From Gordonia jinghuaiqii (GTDB taxonomy: Bacteria > Actinomycetota > Actinomycetes > Mycobacteriales > Mycobacteriaceae), in NCBI RefSeq assembly GCF_014041935.1, contig NZ_CP059491.1, positions 4,340,001-4,404,000 on the forward strand: a DNA stretch of 64,000 nucleotides. The letters are read 5' to 3'. The notes beneath the pieces were generated by a model, which had not been told where the DNA came from, did not search any database, and saw only the letters and a program-made list of their open reading frames with translations. Positions 61,071 through 64,000 of this stretch are shown here, one piece after another. Positions within the stretch are counted from its first letter, which is position 1. Every line of letters begins with the position of its first letter. Position numbers and translations under genes: made by a program.

Positions 61071-62101
61071 CGGGTCGCCCCCAGCATCCTCAGCAGGCGA
61101 TGGACATCGTCGAGTAACTCCTTGCCCTGCGGAGAGGTCACCGAGACGATGCGCGCACCAGGCCGATCGATGAAAGGGAACAACGTGTCCGACAGGAAAG
61201 CGTTCAGCTTGTCGCTGTTCTGGCTCACCGCGGCACTGCCCTCGGTGATGACGTCGATCGACCCGTTCACGTCTTGCAGCAGCGGGAGCAGCCACATACC
61301 GCCCTGGTAGACCGATCCGACGCTCGGCAGCAGGACTCCGACCTCCTTCATCACGTCCATCAGCTGCCTCCAGTAGTAGACGCCCTCGGGCCGCCCGTCG
61401 GGCGAGAGCATGCGCTCCAGCTTTCCCAGGTTCGGGATGATCGCACGGGCCGTGGCGTCCATACCTGCCAGCATCCGATCGAGTCGGTCGGTGTTTCTGG
61501 CCAGGTCTCGGGTGTCGATCGCGACGATCCTCGAAACCCCCACGGTCTGCTCGAGATCGGGGAAGGTGTTGTTCACCGACCTGATGGTGGACTGCATGTC
61601 CTGGATGCTGCCGCCGTTGACGAAGGTGGAGACGACCGAAAGGGTGTTCTCCAGGGGAGGTGGCGCCGTGGTGCGTGTGGTCGGAATGACCAACCCACCA
61701 CCTGCCACGCGCATGATCTCGCTGGTCGGTTCGCCTTCGAGTGCGATGTAGGGATCACCGAGCACTGTGTCCTGACGAACCACCGCCCGCACGTCGTCGG
61801 CGAACCACAGCCCCGGGTCGACCTTCGCGTCGACCCGAACCTCGCCTGCCTCCAGACGCACCGACTCCACACGCCCGACGCGGGTGCCGTTGTATGTCAC
61901 CGGTGCACCTGCGGGCACATTGTTGACGTTGGTGAACATGACCGAGATGCCGACACCGGGGCCTGACGAGTGAATCTGGGAGGCAATAGAATTGGGATTC
62001 AGCGTGCATCCCGTGGCGACGCCCACCACCATGCACATCGACAACACGACGACCCGGACACGTGCAGCCGACACTCGGCGAGCTTGCCTGTTCGTCACCA
62101 T
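61067..62101 (-). CDS. mceE: MCE family lipoprotein, MceE position (LprK-like)
   Basis: About 344 aa. The signal peptide ends in the lipobox GVATGC, then the MCE domain (GVGISVMFTNVNNVPAGAPVTYNGTRVGRVESVRL, GDPYIALEGEP) and a helical C-terminal part. Mce E subunits are lipid-anchored, which this fits. The ATG at 62101 is seven bases behind GGAGG; a GTG at 62104 overlapping the previous stop is an alternative. Confidence 0.86.
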   Translation of the reverse strand: MVTNRQARRVSAARVRVVVLSMCMVVGVATGCTLNPNSIASQIHSSGPGVGISVMFTNVNNVPAGAPVTYNGTRVGRVESVRLEAGEVRVDAKVDPGLWFADDVRAVVRQDTVLGDPYIALEGEPTSEIMRVAGGGLVIPTTRTTAPPPLENTLSVVSTFVNGGSIQDMQSTIRSVNNTFPDLEQTVGVSRIVAIDTRDLARNTDRLDRMLAGMDATARAIIPNLGKLERMLSPDGRPEGVYYWRQLMDVMKEVGVLLPSVGSVYQGGMWLLPLLQDVNGSIDVITEGSAAVSQNSDKLNAFLSDTLFPFIDRPGARIVSVTSPQGKELLDDVHRLLRMLGATR

Positions 62102-63201
62102 CACGAAGCCTCCATCCCGAGGAGCATTGCCAGCAGGTCCATCGAGGGGACCCGCACTCCTCCGGGCACCGTCGAGCACGCGGTGCCGGTTCCGGCACCG
62201 ATCCGCTCACAGGTGCCACGTGGATCGCCGGTCGGTACACGGATGCCCGGGGGCGCAATCCGCAAGCCCACGCCTCTGCCTTTCATCGCCTTCGCCGCGA
62301 GAGCCGCCGTACTCGCGAGGTTCGGCAGTACCGACAGGCCCCGCTCGATCGTGTCGACGTTCGTGGCCGCAACGTGCAGCACATCCGCCGCGACATCGGC
62401 TGCGGCCCAGATCTCCTCGCCGTAGTTGGTCTGGATGTCGATGAGCATGTTCAGGAACGGCGCGATTCCGTGCATCATCTGCACGGTGCCCGGCCACAGT
62501 ACGTCGGCGGTGATCTGCAGCGACTCGGGCATCTTCGACAGGATCGTCGCCACCTCCCTCCACTTCTCGAGGGTGGCGTCGGTGACCGGGGTCATGTGCG
62601 CGATGATCTTCCCGATGTCGGAGACCATGCGTTCGGGGCTCTCCGCCGCGCGCGCCGCCGTCTCCATCAGCGATGCCACGTCCGGCCCCAGGCCGTCGAC
62701 CGATTCCGACAATCCGGTGATCGCACCCTGCAACGCCCGCGTATCTCCATCCGGCGCGATCTCGTCGATCAGGTCCGCCGCGGAACCGACGACCTCGGAG
62801 ATACTCTCCGGGACATGGCTGTTCGCGAGGGGCACGCAGCTCTCGGGCACCAGCGACGGTACGCCCCGCGGCGACCCGACAAGTTCCAGTGACCTATCCG
62901 CGAGGACCGACTTGGACCGGGTGACCGCCTGCACCGACGCCGGGATCGGCCTGTCCCCGTCCACGGTGAACAGCACCTTCACCTGCTCGGGACCGGCTTC
63001 GATGTCGGTGATCGTCCCGATCTGGTACCCCATCTGGGTGACCGGATTGCCGACGTACAGCCCGACGGAGTCCGGCATCATCGCGCAGTACGTCGCGGAT
63101 GCCCGATTGTCGTCGCCGACGACGCCGCAGCTCGCCGTTGTGGACGCCAGCACCGCGGCGACCGCGAGCCCGGACAGGCGGCCCGACCTGCTGGTGATCA
63201 T
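62101..63201 (-). CDS. mceD: MCE family protein with lipobox, MceD position
   Basis: About 366 aa. A signal peptide with ASTTASC (a lipobox-like end) is followed by CAMMPDSVGLYVGNPVTQMGYQIGTITDIEAGPEQVKVLFTVDGDRPIPASVQAVTRSKSVLADRSLELVG, the MCE domain. The D subunit of the classic mycobacterial mce operons is not a lipoprotein, so a second lipobox here is unusual. The ATG at 63201 was chosen for its 8-base spacing from GGGAGG; the ATG at 63207 is too close to it. Confidence 0.82.
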   Translation of the reverse strand: MITSRSGRLSGLAVAAVLASTTASCGVVGDDNRASATYCAMMPDSVGLYVGNPVTQMGYQIGTITDIEAGPEQVKVLFTVDGDRPIPASVQAVTRSKSVLADRSLELVGSPRGVPSLVPESCVPLANSHVPESISEVVGSAADLIDEIAPDGDTRALQGAITGLSESVDGLGPDVASLMETAARAAESPERMVSDIGKIIAHMTPVTDATLEKWREVATILSKMPESLQITADVLWPGTVQMMHGIAPFLNMLIDIQTNYGEEIWAAADVAADVLHVAATNVDTIERGLSVLPNLASTAALAAKAMKGRGVGLRIAPPGIRVPTGDPRGTCERIGAGTGTACSTVPGGVRVPSMDLLAMLLGMEAS

Positions 63202-64000
63202 CAGCATTGCCTCCCTCGGACCGGAAGGCACAGGTTCGAGGCGTCGATCTCGAACTGTCCACCTCGTACCGCGACGTCGACCGGCTCGACCAAGCGCATC
63301 AGCTGATCGCGCGCCGTTTCCAGGTTGCCGATCAGCCCGCCCATCTCATCCCGCAGCCCGCCCGCCAGATCTCTGGTCTTCTGTACGGCGTCCGCAACCT
63401 GGTGTCGGTGGTTCATGTAGAAACGGCCGATCGGACCGAGACGGCTCAACACGTTCCCCAGGTAGAAATAGGCTTCGTTGAATCCGACCCGATGGATGTG
63501 GAAGGTCGAGATGAGGATGTTCGCCTTGTCGATGAGAGACGAGACGAATGCGCGGCTCTCATCGAATGTCGCGGAGTATCGACCCACCATGGACAGGATC
63601 GACTCCACCTGCTTCTTCTGCCGGTCGACGACCCGCGCGATGGTCTGCATCCCCGCTACCGCGTCACGGATGCCGTCCGGATGCGACCCGAGCCCGCGGG
63701 ACAGTTCATCCAGGGTGGCCTCGACCGGGACGCCCTCGGTGTTATCGGTGACCCGGGGCAGTTCCTGAAGGGTGTCGGCGATCGTATAGGGCACGGTGAC
63801 GCGCTCCAGCGGGATGACGGTGTTTCCGGAAACCGTCTCCCCCAACGGGATCAACGTCACAAAGTACCCACCGACCGCGGTCAGCAGCCGCACCTCGACG
63901 CGGGACTCATCGCCGATCCGGGTGTCGGAGCCGATCTGCAGACCCACCTCCACCGCGTCGTCGCCGAGTTCGACCGACTCGACCTTTCCCACGGAGATCC
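63201..64000 (-). CDS. MCE family protein, MceC position (5' end outside the window)
   Basis: At least 266 aa remain; the frame runs off the right edge, starting within the MCE domain (ISVGKVESVELGDDAVEVGLQIGSDTRI, VGGYFVTLIPLGE). The helical region ends in DASNLCLPVRGRQC. The Cys-containing tail is shared by several Mce subunits. The subunit letter C is inferred only from its place before D, E and F. YrbE permease and MceA/B genes would be expected to the right. Confidence 0.8.
   Translation of the reverse strand, partial: ISVGKVESVELGDDAVEVGLQIGSDTRIGDESRVEVRLLTAVGGYFVTLIPLGETVSGNTVIPLERVTVPYTIADTLQELPRVTDNTEGVPVEATLDELSRGLGSHPDGIRDAVAGMQTIARVVDRQKKQVESILSMVGRYSATFDESRAFVSSLIDKANILISTFHIHRVGFNEAYFYLGNVLSRLGPIGRFYMNHRHQVADAVQKTRDLAGGLRDEMGGLIGNLETARDQLMRLVEPVDVAVRGGQFEIDASNLCLPVRGRQC

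Overview
The window is GC-rich actinobacterial chromosome. The gene content points to the Mycobacteriales (Gordonia, Williamsia or a relative; the genus is an inference). It has an mce operon, a class II fructose-bisphosphate aldolase very like the mycobacterial enzyme, monomeric isocitrate dehydrogenase, a 13E12-type DUF222/HNH protein, a PPOX-fold flavin reductase-like protein, a SigK-like ECF sigma factor, many GTG starts and many 4-bp ATGA/GTGA gene overlaps. No rRNA, tRNA, transposase, integrase or CRISPR array was seen.

Layout. (1) 0.3-9.7 kb is a housekeeping block whose order resembles the M. tuberculosis Rv0360c-Rv0364 and Rv0380c-Rv0383c regions: FUSC protein, DUF3151, a large acidic membrane protein, a hemerythrin-like protein, fba, DedA, TrmH-like methylase, pyrE and an Rv0383c-like membrane protein. 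clpB (the Rv0384c equivalent) is next to that last gene in mycobacteria but here lies 40 kb away, so everything between looks like inserted or lineage-specific sequence. (2) 9.7-16.7 kb holds dehydrogenases (D-2-hydroxyacid, opine type, 3-hydroxyacyl-CoA type), a tandem Lrp regulator, an MHS-type transporter and a DJ-1/MarR pair with its own operator. (3) 16.7-31.6 kb is a two-armed catabolic module. A rightward operon (class III aminotransferase, FAD/Fe-S oxidase, semialdehyde dehydrogenase, ectoine-hydrolase/creatinase-like M24 protein, class I/II aminotransferase, M20 deacylase) converges on a leftward operon (amidase, DUF3830, FCD-type GntR, MHS transporter). Both outer promoters carry the same perfect 12-bp palindrome ATTGTNNACAAT. 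A third copy controls a second maleate-isomerase-family gene at 42.1 kb. (4) 31.5-40.7 kb is a complete kdp potassium-uptake operon, including KdpF and a second tiny membrane protein, with a phosphotransferase gene coupled to its end. (5) 40.9-49.5 kb contains a PPOX protein, isomerase, tag, an ECF sigma factor, icd2, a GIY-YIG protein and the DUF222/HNH protein. (6) 49.6-59 kb contains clpB with a HAIR element, a PGAP1-like hydrolase behind a large palindrome, an SDR/TetR pair, a VWA lipoprotein, DUF2784 and a cytochrome P450. (7) 59-64 kb is a decayed DUF427 gene followed by the 3' half of an mce operon that runs off the right edge.

How the genes work together. The best candidate for an undescribed system is the GntR-palindrome regulon. 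Import (MHS transporter), ring or amide opening (amidase, M24, M20), transamination, semialdehyde oxidation, 2-hydroxyacid oxidation and maleate-isomerase-type chemistry would take an imported nitrogenous compound to central metabolites. Ectoine/hydroxyectoine or another cyclic amide or amidine is the leading but unproven substrate class.
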